This document shows, in pieces, positions 15,177 to 22,514 of a stretch of DNA of 39,287 nt. Below the pieces are notes generated by a model, which had not been told where the DNA came from, did no database searches, and saw nothing but the letters and a program-made list of their open reading frames with translations. Origin of the DNA: Nocardiopsis sp. CC223A (GTDB lineage Bacteria; Actinomycetota; Actinomycetes; Streptosporangiales; Streptosporangiaceae). Location: assembly GCF_030766825.1 (NCBI RefSeq), contig NZ_JASFDV010000069.1:1-39287 (forward strand), written 5' to 3'. Position numbers and translations under genes: made by a program. How positions within the stretch are numbered: the stretch's first letter is position 1; the number at the start of each line of letters is the position of its first letter.

Positions 15177-15997
15177 CCGCCCTCGCCCTCGAACGCCTGG
15201 CCGCCGCGGGCAGCGGGGTGGGTTTCGCCCGCGTGGAGCGGGCACTCACCGGAGAACCGGCCTACCTGGGATCCGGCCTCGACGGCAGCCTGACCCTGAC
15301 GGTGCGCGGTGACCACTTGCCGACCCGCTACCGGGAGGCGCTGGGAGCGTTCCGCTTCGCCCAGTACCTGCGCCTGGGCTGGATCGACCCGCACCTGGCG
15401 GCCGCGGAGGGGCGGTACACCGACCGGCCCGCCCACGACCCGCGGCGCGACCTGCACACGCTGGTCATCGACCGCGCGGACGGCAGGCTGGCCGGATACG
15501 TGGGCCTGGCGCGGCCCGAGAGGTTCGGGCTTGAGGCCGACTACGACCTGCGGGTGGACGTCGAGCTCGCCCCGCAGACCCCGCGGGGGCACCTGTGGGA
15601 GGCGAAACGGCTCGTCCGGAGAGTGGGGATGGGTCACGGCCAACTGGCGCGCAATGCCCCGTGGTGGGCCCTGCTCGCGCTGACCCGCACCGTTACCGGA
15701 CTCCGGGAGCGGGGCGAGCTCGCGGCGATGATCGGCGACGGGGCCCCGGACGGCAGTCCGGCCATGCTCGCCCTCCTGGATTACGACGTGCGCACGATCA
15801 CCGCCCGGCCCCGGGCCGGGAACCGGACGGGACTGTACGGGCCGATGTGGCGCCAGGAGACCGCCGCGGTGCCCTTCCACGCCGTTCCCCACCCGCGGCA
15901 GGAACCGCTGCTGGAAGATCTGGAGCGGTTCCTCGCCCTGGGGCGCACGGGTTCGGTGCGCGAACTCCTGCGAGCGAAAGGACACCCCCATGCGTGA
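15173..15997 (+). CDS. GNAT-fold acyltransferase resembling LuxI / FeeM acyl-amino-acid synthases
   Basis: A 274-residue protein I assign to the autoinducer-synthase-like branch of the GNAT fold by motif order. AFRFAQYLRLGW (residues 59-70) resembles the LuxI FRxxxF...LxW segment, DLHTLVIDRADGRLAGYVGL (93-112) the central strands, and WEAKRLV (142-148) the conserved ExxR (Glu143, Arg146). LuxI enzymes make acyl-homoserine lactones, and FeeM-type enzymes make N-acyl amino acids, from acyl-ACP or acyl-CoA. The C-terminal part beyond residue 200 is longer than in LuxI and not recognised. Overlaps are 4 bases with the gene before and 8 bases with the gene after, so it is translationally coupled to both. 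Substrate unknown; similarity is by pattern and could be tested by structure prediction. Confidence 0.55.
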   Translation: MTALALERLAAAGSGVGFARVERALTGEPAYLGSGLDGSLTLTVRGDHLPTRYREALGAFRFAQYLRLGWIDPHLAAAEGRYTDRPAHDPRRDLHTLVIDRADGRLAGYVGLARPERFGLEADYDLRVDVELAPQTPRGHLWEAKRLVRRVGMGHGQLARNAPWWALLALTRTVTGLRERGELAAMIGDGAPDGSPAMLALLDYDVRTITARPRAGNRTGLYGPMWRQETAAVPFHAVPHPRQEPLLEDLERFLALGRTGSVRELLRAKGHPHA

Positions 15998-16931
15998 TGT
16001 GACCACCGAGGCCGAGGCCCGCGCCCTGTCGGCCGACGACTTCTACCGGCACCTGGTCGCCCGCAACCGCGGACTGGTCCCGCCGGAGGAGCAGCGGGCC
16101 GTGCGCCGGTCCCGCATCCTGGTGGCCGGATGCGGTTCGATCGGCGGTGCGGCGGTCGAACCGATGGTGCGGATCGGATTCGAGAACCTGCACCTGGCGG
16201 ACTCCGGCACCTACGAGCTCAACAACCTCAACCGGCAGCGGGCCTGGGTGCGCGATGTGGGGGAGAACAAGGCCTCCGTCGCGGCGCGCGTCGTCGGGGA
16301 GATCAACCCGCACGCCCGCGTCACGGTCACCACCGAGGGGATCACCGCCGCCAACGCCAATCCCCTCGTCGCCGGCGCCGATCTCATCGTCGACGGTGTC
16401 GACGTGACGACGATGTCCGGCCTGCGGGCCAAACTCGCCCTGCACGAGGCGGCGCTGGAGCACCGGCGCCCGCTCGTCACCGGATGGGACCTGGCCGGGA
16501 TGCTCTGCGCGGAACACATCGACTACCGCCGGGAGCGGCGGATCTTCGGCGGCGCGATCACCCCGGCGGACCTGGACCGGCTCTCGGTCTGGGAGGCGAT
16601 CGTGCGTATCGCCCCCATGCGCGCCATGCCCGCGGAGATGCTCGCCGAGCTCGCGGACAACCTGCACGACTCCGACTACAGCGTCCCCCAGCTGCCTGAG
16701 GCGGCGTGGCAGTTCGGGTCCCTGGCCTGCCACATGGCGCTCCGCATCGTCGCGGGACGCCCGATCCCCTCCCGGGTCGGCGTCGATGTCCACGCCCTGA
16801 CCCGGCCGCTGCGGGAGCGGGTTCGCGACACCGTGGTCCGGCCCGTCCAGTACCTGAGGTTCGTCCGGGCGCTCGGACTGGCGAGCACCGTGCGCGCCAC
16901 CGCCCCCCGCCCCCTGCTCCGACTCTCCTGA
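15990..16931 (+). CDS. ThiF/MoeB/E1-like adenylating enzyme, no zinc motif
   Basis: A 313-residue protein with the ThiF/E1 core: the nucleotide loop GCGSIGG (47-53), Asp71, YELNNLNRQR (75-84) with the ATP-contacting Asn and Arg, Lys94 in ENKAS, and DGVD (135-138) for magnesium. These enzymes activate a carboxylate as an acyl-adenylate. The two CxxC pairs that bind zinc in MoeB, ThiF and MccB are absent, and no Cys sits in an obvious thioester position. No ubiquitin-like partner with a Gly-Gly end is encoded nearby, so a small molecule or a carrier-bound acid is a more likely substrate than a protein tail. ATG at 15990, overlapping the acyltransferase gene. The Arg-rich C-terminal 60 residues are not recognised. 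Confidence 0.75.
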   Translation: MRDVTTEAEARALSADDFYRHLVARNRGLVPPEEQRAVRRSRILVAGCGSIGGAAVEPMVRIGFENLHLADSGTYELNNLNRQRAWVRDVGENKASVAARVVGEINPHARVTVTTEGITAANANPLVAGADLIVDGVDVTTMSGLRAKLALHEAALEHRRPLVTGWDLAGMLCAEHIDYRRERRIFGGAITPADLDRLSVWEAIVRIAPMRAMPAEMLAELADNLHDSDYSVPQLPEAAWQFGSLACHMALRIVAGRPIPSRVGVDVHALTRPLRERVRDTVVRPVQYLRFVRALGLASTVRATAPRPLLRLS

Positions 16932-16942
16932 GGAGGCACGAC

Positions 16943-17986
16943 ATGACAACGATGATGACCGACGTACCGCCGCCCCTCGACTACCGGGACCCGCAGGACG
17001 TCATCCGGCTCACCGAGCACGAGACCTCGGCCGTGACCGCCGCCGCCCTTGACCTGTTCGGGCGGCACGGGCACCGGGACCTGCACGACGAGGCCCTGAT
17101 CTACGACGTCGAGACGGCCGCCGGGCGCCTGCCCGCGCGGTTGCAGACCGCACTGCGACGCTTCCGCGACCACGGCAACCCGGACGGTGCGCTCGTGATC
17201 GACGGGTTGCCCGTCGAGGCGGGCGTGCCGACCCCCACCGGAGACGCCGCCGACCCGCCCTGGGCCCTGGTCCCGGTCACCACGTTCGCCCAGATGATGG
17301 TGATGAGTGTCCTGGGCCCCGTGGTCGCCTATCGGGACGAGAAGGAGGGCCGCCTCGTCCAGGACGTCTTCCCCCGGGTGGGGCAGGAGAAGCGGCAGGA
17401 GAACTCCGGTTCGGTGCTGCTCGAACTGCACACCGAGGACGGGTTCCTCGACCTGCCGCCCCACTTCCTGTCGCTGATCTGCATCCGGGGCGACCACGGG
17501 GGTGTGGCCGCGACCCTCGCCTGCGGTATCCGCCGGGTGCTGCCCGCCATCCCCGCGGACGTCGTCGAGGTCCTGCGCGGGGAGCGTTTCCGGATCGCGT
17601 TCTCGACCTCGTTCACCGGGGGAGAGGAGGATGTCTGGAGCCGCCCCGTTGCCGTGCTCACCGGGCCCGTGGGCCACCCCCACCTGACCGTCGACTTCCA
17701 CGGCATGGTGGGACTCGACACCGAGGCCGAGCGGGCCCTGGACCGGCTGCGCGAGCTTTTCCTGGACGCCGCCGTCGGGGCCGTGCTCCGCCCGGGGCAG
17801 CTGATGGTCGTCGACAACCGGGTGGCCGTCCACGGCCGGACATCGTTCGTACCGCGCTACGACGGCACCGACCGGTGGCTGCGCAGGTGCTTCTCGGTGA
17901 GCGACCTGAGGCAGGCCCGCGGCCGGTTCGAGCACGGGCGGGCCCTGGTCAGCGGTGGCGAACGATACCGGCCCCCCGCTTCCTGA
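16943..17986 (+). CDS. Fe(II)/2-oxoglutarate oxygenase, clavaminate synthase / AsnO / VioC group
   Basis: A 347-residue non-heme iron oxygenase. Iron ligands are visible: His163 and Glu165 in LELHTEDGF, where the group uses HxE rather than HxD, and His297 in DNRVAVHGRTSF. The following PRYDGTDRWLRR holds the Arg that binds 2-oxoglutarate. Members hydroxylate or desaturate free or carrier-bound amino acids such as Arg, Asn or clavulanate precursors. ATG at 16943 has AGGAGG six bases upstream, 11 bases after the previous stop. It is the last gene of the operon and is followed by a strong terminator. In context it probably hydroxylates an amino-acid moiety before or after acylation; the substrate cannot be read from sequence. 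Confidence 0.88.
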   Translation: MTTMMTDVPPPLDYRDPQDVIRLTEHETSAVTAAALDLFGRHGHRDLHDEALIYDVETAAGRLPARLQTALRRFRDHGNPDGALVIDGLPVEAGVPTPTGDAADPPWALVPVTTFAQMMVMSVLGPVVAYRDEKEGRLVQDVFPRVGQEKRQENSGSVLLELHTEDGFLDLPPHFLSLICIRGDHGGVAATLACGIRRVLPAIPADVVEVLRGERFRIAFSTSFTGGEEDVWSRPVAVLTGPVGHPHLTVDFHGMVGLDTEAERALDRLRELFLDAAVGAVLRPGQLMVVDNRVAVHGRTSFVPRYDGTDRWLRRCFSVSDLRQARGRFEHGRALVSGGERYRPPAS

Positions 17987-18000
17987 CCCGTAGTGCGGAA

Positions 18001-18035
18001 AGCGGTGGAGGTCTCCGCGGGAGACCTCCACCGCT
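18001..18035 (+). terminator. Terminator of five-gene operon
   Basis: Perfect 16-bp stem, 18001-18016 with 18020-18035 (arm AGCGGTGGAGGTCTCC), with a 3-base loop, 15 bases after the oxygenase stop. No T-run. Confidence 0.85.
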
Positions 18036-18108
18036 GCACCGGCCGATGTACCGGGAGCTGATCTTCGTCGGATGTCCGCGGGGGCCGCGGCAGGTTACCG
18101 TCCCCGGT

Positions 18109-18800
18109 ATGCGCACTCCCCGGACTCCGCCCGGCCACGCGGCCCTGACCTGCGCGGCCGTGACGGTCCCGCTCGTCGCGGCGTGGCCTGACTGCTCCTG
18201 CCGCCGGTCCCGCTGCTGCTCACCGGCCGCCTGTCCGCGCCCCGCGGCCGCCGGGGCGGCGTGGCTGCTGTGGTCAGGCCAGCCCGTCGGCATGTGGATC
18301 ACCGGCAGCGTCCTGGTGCTCTTCGTGGTACCGCTGCCCTGGATGGTGGGCCGCTACCTGCGCAGCGCGGGCGCCCTGGAGAAGGCGGGCTGGGAGCGGG
18401 CACGGATCCTGGAGCGCGAGGCCGCGATGGCCGCCGAGCGGGCCCGGCTGCCCGAACGCTCCCGGATCGCCGGGGAGCCGCACGACGCCGTCGGCCGCGA
18501 GTTGGGTCCGCCGTCCCTGCGCGCGGGCGCCCTGGAAACCGGCGGGCGGCCTGCCCGACCACCGCCGGGCCCAGGCCACCGGGCCGTGCGAGGCCGCGCG
18601 CCCCAGACGCAGGTCCACTCCGGCCACGGCGGTCACCGCGGCCCCGCCTCCACCGGACCTCTTCACGAGGACCGCCTCCAGGGCGGGCCTCCCACCGTCC
18701 ACCGTGTCCACGGTCGCCTTCCCGTCGCCGTGTACGGGAAGGCCCACGCTGGGAACGGCCGAGACCGCGCCGACAGCGCCGACCCACGGGGCGCCACCCC
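18109..18800 (+). pseudogene. Frameshifted sensor histidine kinase remnant (NarL-type partner)
   Basis: A decayed gene of the HisKA_3 class. From ATG 18109 a frame with hydrophobic segments leads to ERSRIAGEPHDAVGREL and LRAGALE, a damaged version of the phosphoacceptor region (normally ERxRIAREMHDVVGHxL) with the His kept. Similarity then continues in the next frame from about 18548 (LPDHRRAQAT, later SRAGLPPSTVSTVAFPSP), which resembles the start of the ATPase domain. No ATP-binding N-box or G-box survives and no response regulator gene follows. The +1 shift near 18545 and the missing end make it a pseudogene. It lies between the operon terminator and tRNA-Ser. Confidence 0.55.
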
Positions 18801-18836
18801 GACGATCGTCGGGGCCGACGCGGGGTCCGGGCGCAC

Positions 18837-18873
18837 AAAAAGCCCGGGGCCCCTCGTGAGAAGGGCCCCGGGC
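18837..18873 (-). terminator. Rho-independent terminator of tRNA-Ser
   Basis: An 11-bp GC stem (18842-18852 with 18863-18873, arm GCCCGGGGCCC) with a 10-base loop, followed on the minus strand by five T (18837-18841). It begins eight bases after the tRNA 3' end. Confidence 0.9.
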
Positions 18874-18880
18874 CGGTGCG

Positions 18881-18969
18881 CGGAGGATCGGGGATTTGAA
18901 CCCCGGAAGGCGTTGCCACCTAACCGCATTAGCAGTGCGGCGCCATAGACCTGACTAGGCGAATCCTCC
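18881..18969 (-). tRNA. tRNA-Ser (anticodon GCT)
   Basis: An 89-base class II tRNA on the minus strand. The acceptor arms GGAGGAT and ATCCTCC pair perfectly, with G as discriminator. The anticodon stem CCGCA/TGCGG encloses loop CTGCTAA, so the anticodon is GCT and it reads AGC/AGU codons. The TPsiC arm is CGGGG-TTCAAAT-CCCCG, and a long variable arm (GGTGGCAACGCC) is present, as expected for Ser. The 3' CCA is not encoded. A TTGCAC/TACCCT promoter lies upstream and a textbook terminator downstream, so it is a monocistronic unit. Confidence 0.97.
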
Positions 18970-18980
18970 TGGCTGCCATA

Positions 18981-19010
18981 AGGGTACAGACACGGGGGCC
19001 CGCTGTGCAA
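18981..19010 (-). promoter_or_regulatory. Promoter of tRNA-Ser
   Basis: On the minus strand TTGCAC (complement of 19005-19010), 18-base spacer, TACCCT (complement of 18981-18986). The -10 ends 11 bases before the mature tRNA 5' end. Confidence 0.65.
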
Positions 19011-19034
19011 AACGAAACCTCGGAGGGCTCGGTC

Positions 19035-19934
19035 TCACCGGCCCGCGGCCCCGGCCGGCCGGGCGGCGGGCAGCCGCACCGCGGCGCCCGGCGGGTCCTC
19101 CCGCAGCAGGTCGTGCAGGGCCCGCTCCGACGGGCTGCCCGGTGCCGCGCTGTAGGCGATGAGCCGCTGTCCCGGGCCGCCGGGGATCTGGAGGGTCTCG
19201 AAGGCCAGCTCCATGCGCCCCACCACCGGGTGGTCCATCCGCTTGGTCCCCGACGTGCAGGTCCGCACCGGGTGCCGGGCCCAGCGCTCGGCGAACTCCT
19301 CGCTCTGCACGGCGAGCTGGCCGACCAGTTCGGCGAGCCTGCGGTCGTCGGGGTGCCGTCCCGCGGCCAGCCGCAGCGAGGCCACCGCCAGCGTCGCCTC
19401 CTCCGGCCAGCGCTCCCCGTACAGGTCGCGCATGTGCTCCTCCAGGAACAGCATCCGGGTGAGGTTGGGGCGGTGCGCGGGCAGGTCGGTGTCCCCGAAG
19501 TCCAGGTGCCGCCCCAGCAGGGCGTGGCCGCGCTCGTTCCAGGCCAGGACATCGTTGCGGCGGTCCAGGATCAGCGCCGGGACCTGCGCCATCGCGGTGA
19601 TCAGCTGGCGTGCCGATCCCCCCGCGTGCTCGGGCCGGGGCGGTGCGGGCCGTCCGGCGGGGGCGGCCAGGTCCATCAGGTGCGCGGTCTCGTCGTCGTC
19701 CAGGCGCAGGGCCCGCGCGATCGCGGTCAGGACCTCGCGCGACACCCGGGTGCCGCGCCCCTGCTCCAGCCGCGTGTAGTGGGTGACGCTCACCCCCGCG
19801 AGCAGGCACAGCTCCTCCCGCCGCAGCCCGGGCACCCGCCGGCGTTCGCCGTAGGGGGTCAGCCCCACGTCCTCGGGGCGCAGCGCCCCGCGGCGGGTCC
19901 GGAGGAAGTCACCGAGTTCGGATGCGCGGGGCAT
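19035..19934 (-). CDS. XRE-type regulator with MmyB-like ligand-binding domain
   Basis: A 299-residue regulator. The N-terminal helix-turn-helix begins ELGDFLRTRRGALRPEDVGL and contains RRVPGLRREELCLLAGVSV, the hallmark of the actinobacterial MmyB-type group. From about residue 105 a PAS-like MmyB domain follows (VLAWNERGHALLG, then RMLFLEEHMRDLYG), which in this family binds a small hydrophobic ligand. ATG at 19934. It diverges from a 14-helix MFS pump, and a 29-bp palindrome lies between the two. By analogy with related pairs it probably represses the pump and itself until its ligand is present; the nature of the ligand is unknown. Confidence 0.88.
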   Translation of the reverse strand: MPRASELGDFLRTRRGALRPEDVGLTPYGERRRVPGLRREELCLLAGVSVTHYTRLEQGRGTRVSREVLTAIARALRLDDDETAHLMDLAAPAGRPAPPRPEHAGGSARQLITAMAQVPALILDRRNDVLAWNERGHALLGRHLDFGDTDLPAHRPNLTRMLFLEEHMRDLYGERWPEEATLAVASLRLAAGRHPDDRRLAELVGQLAVQSEEFAERWARHPVRTCTSGTKRMDHPVVGRMELAFETLQIPGGPGQRLIAYSAAPGSPSERALHDLLREDPPGAAVRLPAARPAGAAGR

Positions 19935-20013
19935 GGTCGTCCTCTCCGACGGTTCTGCGCGGTCGCTTACTCCGAACCCGCTGGCGCCGGGGGTTCTTCC
20001 GGCGAGGGCGCCG

Positions 20014-20042
20014 CCAGGGTGGTCACGTCGTGACCACCCTGG
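20014..20042. promoter_or_regulatory. 29-bp palindrome, operator candidate for MmyB-type regulator
   Basis: Arms CCAGGGTGGTCAC (20014-20026) and GTGACCACCCTGG (20030-20042) are perfectly complementary around GTC. It lies 80 bases from the regulator start and 82 bases from the pump start. Symmetry around a 3-base centre fits a dimer-binding site; a terminator is unlikely between divergent genes. Confidence 0.6.
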
Positions 20043-20123
20043 TGGGGACTGCCCACGGCGGTGTCCTGGCTCCGCCGCCGCACGCGGACGAGGGTTGCCG
20101 GGACGACCCCGAGGAGGGACCCC

Positions 20124-21545
20124 ATGTCCGTGAACACCGGCGCGCCCGCGGCCGCCCCGGCGCGGCTGACACCGCGCATGACCGTCATCCTGGTGCTCCT
20201 ACTGTCGGCACAGTTCATGCTGGCCGTCGACTTCTCCATTCTCAACGTCGCGCTGCCCGTCATCGGTGACGGGTTGGGCTTCACGCTCGCGAACCTCCAG
20301 TGGATCGCCACCGCGTTCGCCCTGTGCGCGGCGGGCTTCACCCTGTTCTTCGGCCGGATCGCCGACCTGTTCGGGCGCCGCCGCCTCTTCCTGGGCGGTC
20401 TCGCCGTCCTGGGCCTGTCCTCCCTGGCGGGCGGGTTGGCCACCACCCCCGAATTGCTGATCGCCGCCCGCGTCTTCCAGGGCCTGGCCACCGCGGCGGT
20501 CACCCCGGCGGGCCTTTCCCTGCTCACCACCTCCTTTCCGGAGGGGCCGCTGCGCGAGCGGGCACTGGGCCTCAACGGGGCGCTGATGTCGGCCGGGTTC
20601 ACCACCGGCGCGATCCTGGGCGGACTGCTCACCGACCTGCTGTCGTGGCGGTGGGCGTTCTTCATCAACGTTCCCGTGGCGCTGGCGGTGCTGATCGTCG
20701 CGCCGATCGTGATCAAGGAGTCCCTGCCGGAGAAGCGGCCACGGCTCGACGCCCCGGGCGCCCTGCTGGTCACCCTGGGCCTGCTCTCGGTGGTCCACGG
20801 CTTCTCACAGGCGGGCGAGGCGGGCTGGTCGGCCCCCCTCACCTGGGGCTCCCTGGTGGTCGGTGCGGTGCTGCTCGTCCTGTTCGTCCTGGTGGAGTCC
20901 AGGGTCGGGGCCCCGCTGGTGCCGGTCCACATCCTGCGCCGCCGCACGGTGGCCTGGGGCAACATCGCCGGGTTCGTCGCGTTCCTCACCGAGACCTCGC
21001 TGGTCTTCCTGCTCACCCTCTACCTACAGAACGTGCTGGGCTTCAGCCCGCTGGCGGCAGGCCTGTCCTTCGCGGTCCTGGGGGCGGGCACCGTCCTGGG
21101 CGGCGTCTTCGCCCCCCGCGTCATCGGGGCGACCTCCACCAGGGCGACGCTGCTCATCGGCGGAGCGGTGCAGGGTGCGGCGACCCTCGCCCTGCTGTTC
21201 CTGGGCACCGGCCAGGGGAGCATGCCGCTGCTCCTGGTCGCGACCTTCGTGGGCGGGGTGGGGAACATGCTGGTCATCGTCGGGTTCATGGTCATCGCCA
21301 CCTCCGGGCTGCCCGACGGCGAGCAGGGGTTGGCCACCGGACTGGCCACCATGACCCAGCAGATCGGCATCACCGTGGGCACCCCGGTCATGAGCGCGAT
21401 CGCCACCTCGGCGATCGTCGGTACCGGGGCCGCGGCGACACTGGGCGGTCTGACCTGGGCGATCGCGGTGAACGCGGCGATCGTCCTGGCGGGGGTGCTC
21501 ACCAGCGCGCTCTTCCTCGGGGGCACGGCGCGGGAACGGGGGTGA
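20124..21545 (+). CDS. MFS efflux pump, DHA2 (14-helix) type
   Basis: A 473-residue DHA2-group drug:proton antiporter. Helix 1 ends MLAVDFSILNVALPVIGDGL, motif A reads FGRIADLFGRRR, motif C lies around GALMSAGFTTGAILGGLLTD, and WRWAFFINVPVAL follows. About 14 helices fit the length. ATG at 20124 with GAGGAGG six bases upstream. It is divergent from the MmyB-type regulator, the usual arrangement for a regulated efflux pump, and convergent with the sigma factor gene only 12 bases away. Similar in type to the pump at 11.5 kb but clearly a separate gene. Substrate unknown. Confidence 0.9.
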   Translation: MSVNTGAPAAAPARLTPRMTVILVLLLSAQFMLAVDFSILNVALPVIGDGLGFTLANLQWIATAFALCAAGFTLFFGRIADLFGRRRLFLGGLAVLGLSSLAGGLATTPELLIAARVFQGLATAAVTPAGLSLLTTSFPEGPLRERALGLNGALMSAGFTTGAILGGLLTDLLSWRWAFFINVPVALAVLIVAPIVIKESLPEKRPRLDAPGALLVTLGLLSVVHGFSQAGEAGWSAPLTWGSLVVGAVLLVLFVLVESRVGAPLVPVHILRRRTVAWGNIAGFVAFLTETSLVFLLTLYLQNVLGFSPLAAGLSFAVLGAGTVLGGVFAPRVIGATSTRATLLIGGAVQGAATLALLFLGTGQGSMPLLLVATFVGGVGNMLVIVGFMVIATSGLPDGEQGLATGLATMTQQIGITVGTPVMSAIATSAIVGTGAAATLGGLTWAIAVNAAIVLAGVLTSALFLGGTARERG

Positions 21546-21557
21546 GCGTTCCGGGCG

Positions 21558-22076
21558 TCAGCCGGTGGTGCGCTCGATGATGAGGTCGGCGTCCCGGCGC
21601 AGCCGGTCCACGGCACGCGAGAGGGTGCTCTTGACGGTGCCCAGGGTGACGCCCATGCGCTCGGCGATCTGGACCTCGGTGAGGTCCTCGTAGTAGCGGA
21701 GGATGACCGTGGTGCGCTGGCGGTCGGGCAGTTTGTCGATGGACCGGCGCACCACGTCGGCGAGGTCGCTGCGCCAGGTGGGGTCGTCCACCCGCTGCTC
21801 GGGGATCTCGTCGGTGGGGTACACGTCCAGGCGGCTGCGGCGCCATTCGGAGATCCGGGCGTTGACCATGGCCCGGCGCACGTACCCGTCGCGGGCGCGC
21901 GGGTCGTTGATGCGGTCCCAGGACAGGAATGTCTTGACCAGGGCGGCCTGGAGCAGGTCCTCGGCGTCGTTGTGGCTGCCGGTGATGGACCGGGCCATGC
22001 GCAGCAGGGCGGGGCCGCGTTCGGCGACGTAGCTGCTGAACTCCTCGTACCGGGGGGTCTGCTTGGTGCCTGCCAC
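21558..22076 (-). CDS. SigE-family ECF RNA polymerase sigma factor
   Basis: A 172-residue sigma-70-family factor with only regions 2 and 4. Region 2 reads EEFSSYVAERGPALLRMARS and then DAEDLLQAALVKTFLSW. Region 4 contains LPDRQRTTVILRYYEDLTEV and the helix-turn-helix IAERMGVTLGTVKSTLSRAV. This is typical of the actinobacterial SigE family. I chose GTG 22076, preceded by a GGGCGG ribosome site; an in-frame ATG ten codons upstream lacks one. No anti-sigma gene lies downstream, where only 12 bases separate it from the convergent MFS gene. Its control and targets are not visible here. Confidence 0.9.
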   Translation of the reverse strand: MAGTKQTPRYEEFSSYVAERGPALLRMARSITGSHNDAEDLLQAALVKTFLSWDRINDPRARDGYVRRAMVNARISEWRRSRLDVYPTDEIPEQRVDDPTWRSDLADVVRRSIDKLPDRQRTTVILRYYEDLTEVQIAERMGVTLGTVKSTLSRAVDRLRRDADLIIERTTG

Positions 22077-22514
22077 GTGTCCACCGCCCTTCACCGCGCT
22101 CGACATCGGCCTGTGGGCACAACTCTCACACAGTGAGCGCAAACTCCCGGGAACCTGTGCCCCACGCGCCGACAAACGGCGCGGCGGGGACGTCGCCGCG
22201 TCCCCGCCCTGCCCGCGCGGCCGCCTCTCCGGGCTACGGGCCAGGTGAGGCGGGGTGGCGCATCCATGGGGTCCGTCCGCGACCGTGGGGCCACAGGTCG
22301 GGCCCAGGAGATCGCACGCGGTGTCCGCGTTCGAGGGGGTGACACGGAGTTCTTCTTTGATCTCATGAAGTGACTGATTTGTCGCTCTTGGCAATGATCG
22401 GGGCATGCGGGCGACATGAACCGCCGGGTTCCGGCGTGTGAGCCGCAGGTCCGCCCCTCCATCGGGAGAATGGGCACGGCAGGACGAGTCGGGCGACAGG
22501 GGGATTCGAACGAC
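22077..22514. other. Divergent intergenic region, sigma factor / Cys-rich protein
   Basis: No gene supported. The 438-base region must hold divergent promoters. A 13-bp dyad CTCAC-N3-GTGAG lies at 22125-22137, 50 bases before the sigma factor start. The segment 22340-22400 is noticeably richer in A and T than its surroundings and is the likeliest promoter zone for the rightward genes, but I find no clear -35/-10 pair. No ECF-type GGAAC / CGTT pair is convincing. Confidence 0.45.

Noticed and set aside
18881..18969. tRNA-Ser as attachment site of an integrated element
   Set aside because: I saw no integrase gene and no second copy of the tRNA 3' end in the window.
22077..22406. Extension upstream of the sigma factor that starts with a RiPP-leader-like NQSLHEIKEELRV and Cys/Thr-rich residues
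   Set aside because: It has no stop before the sigma factor, no ribosome site and no modification enzymes nearby; the AT-richer DNA is better read as a promoter zone.
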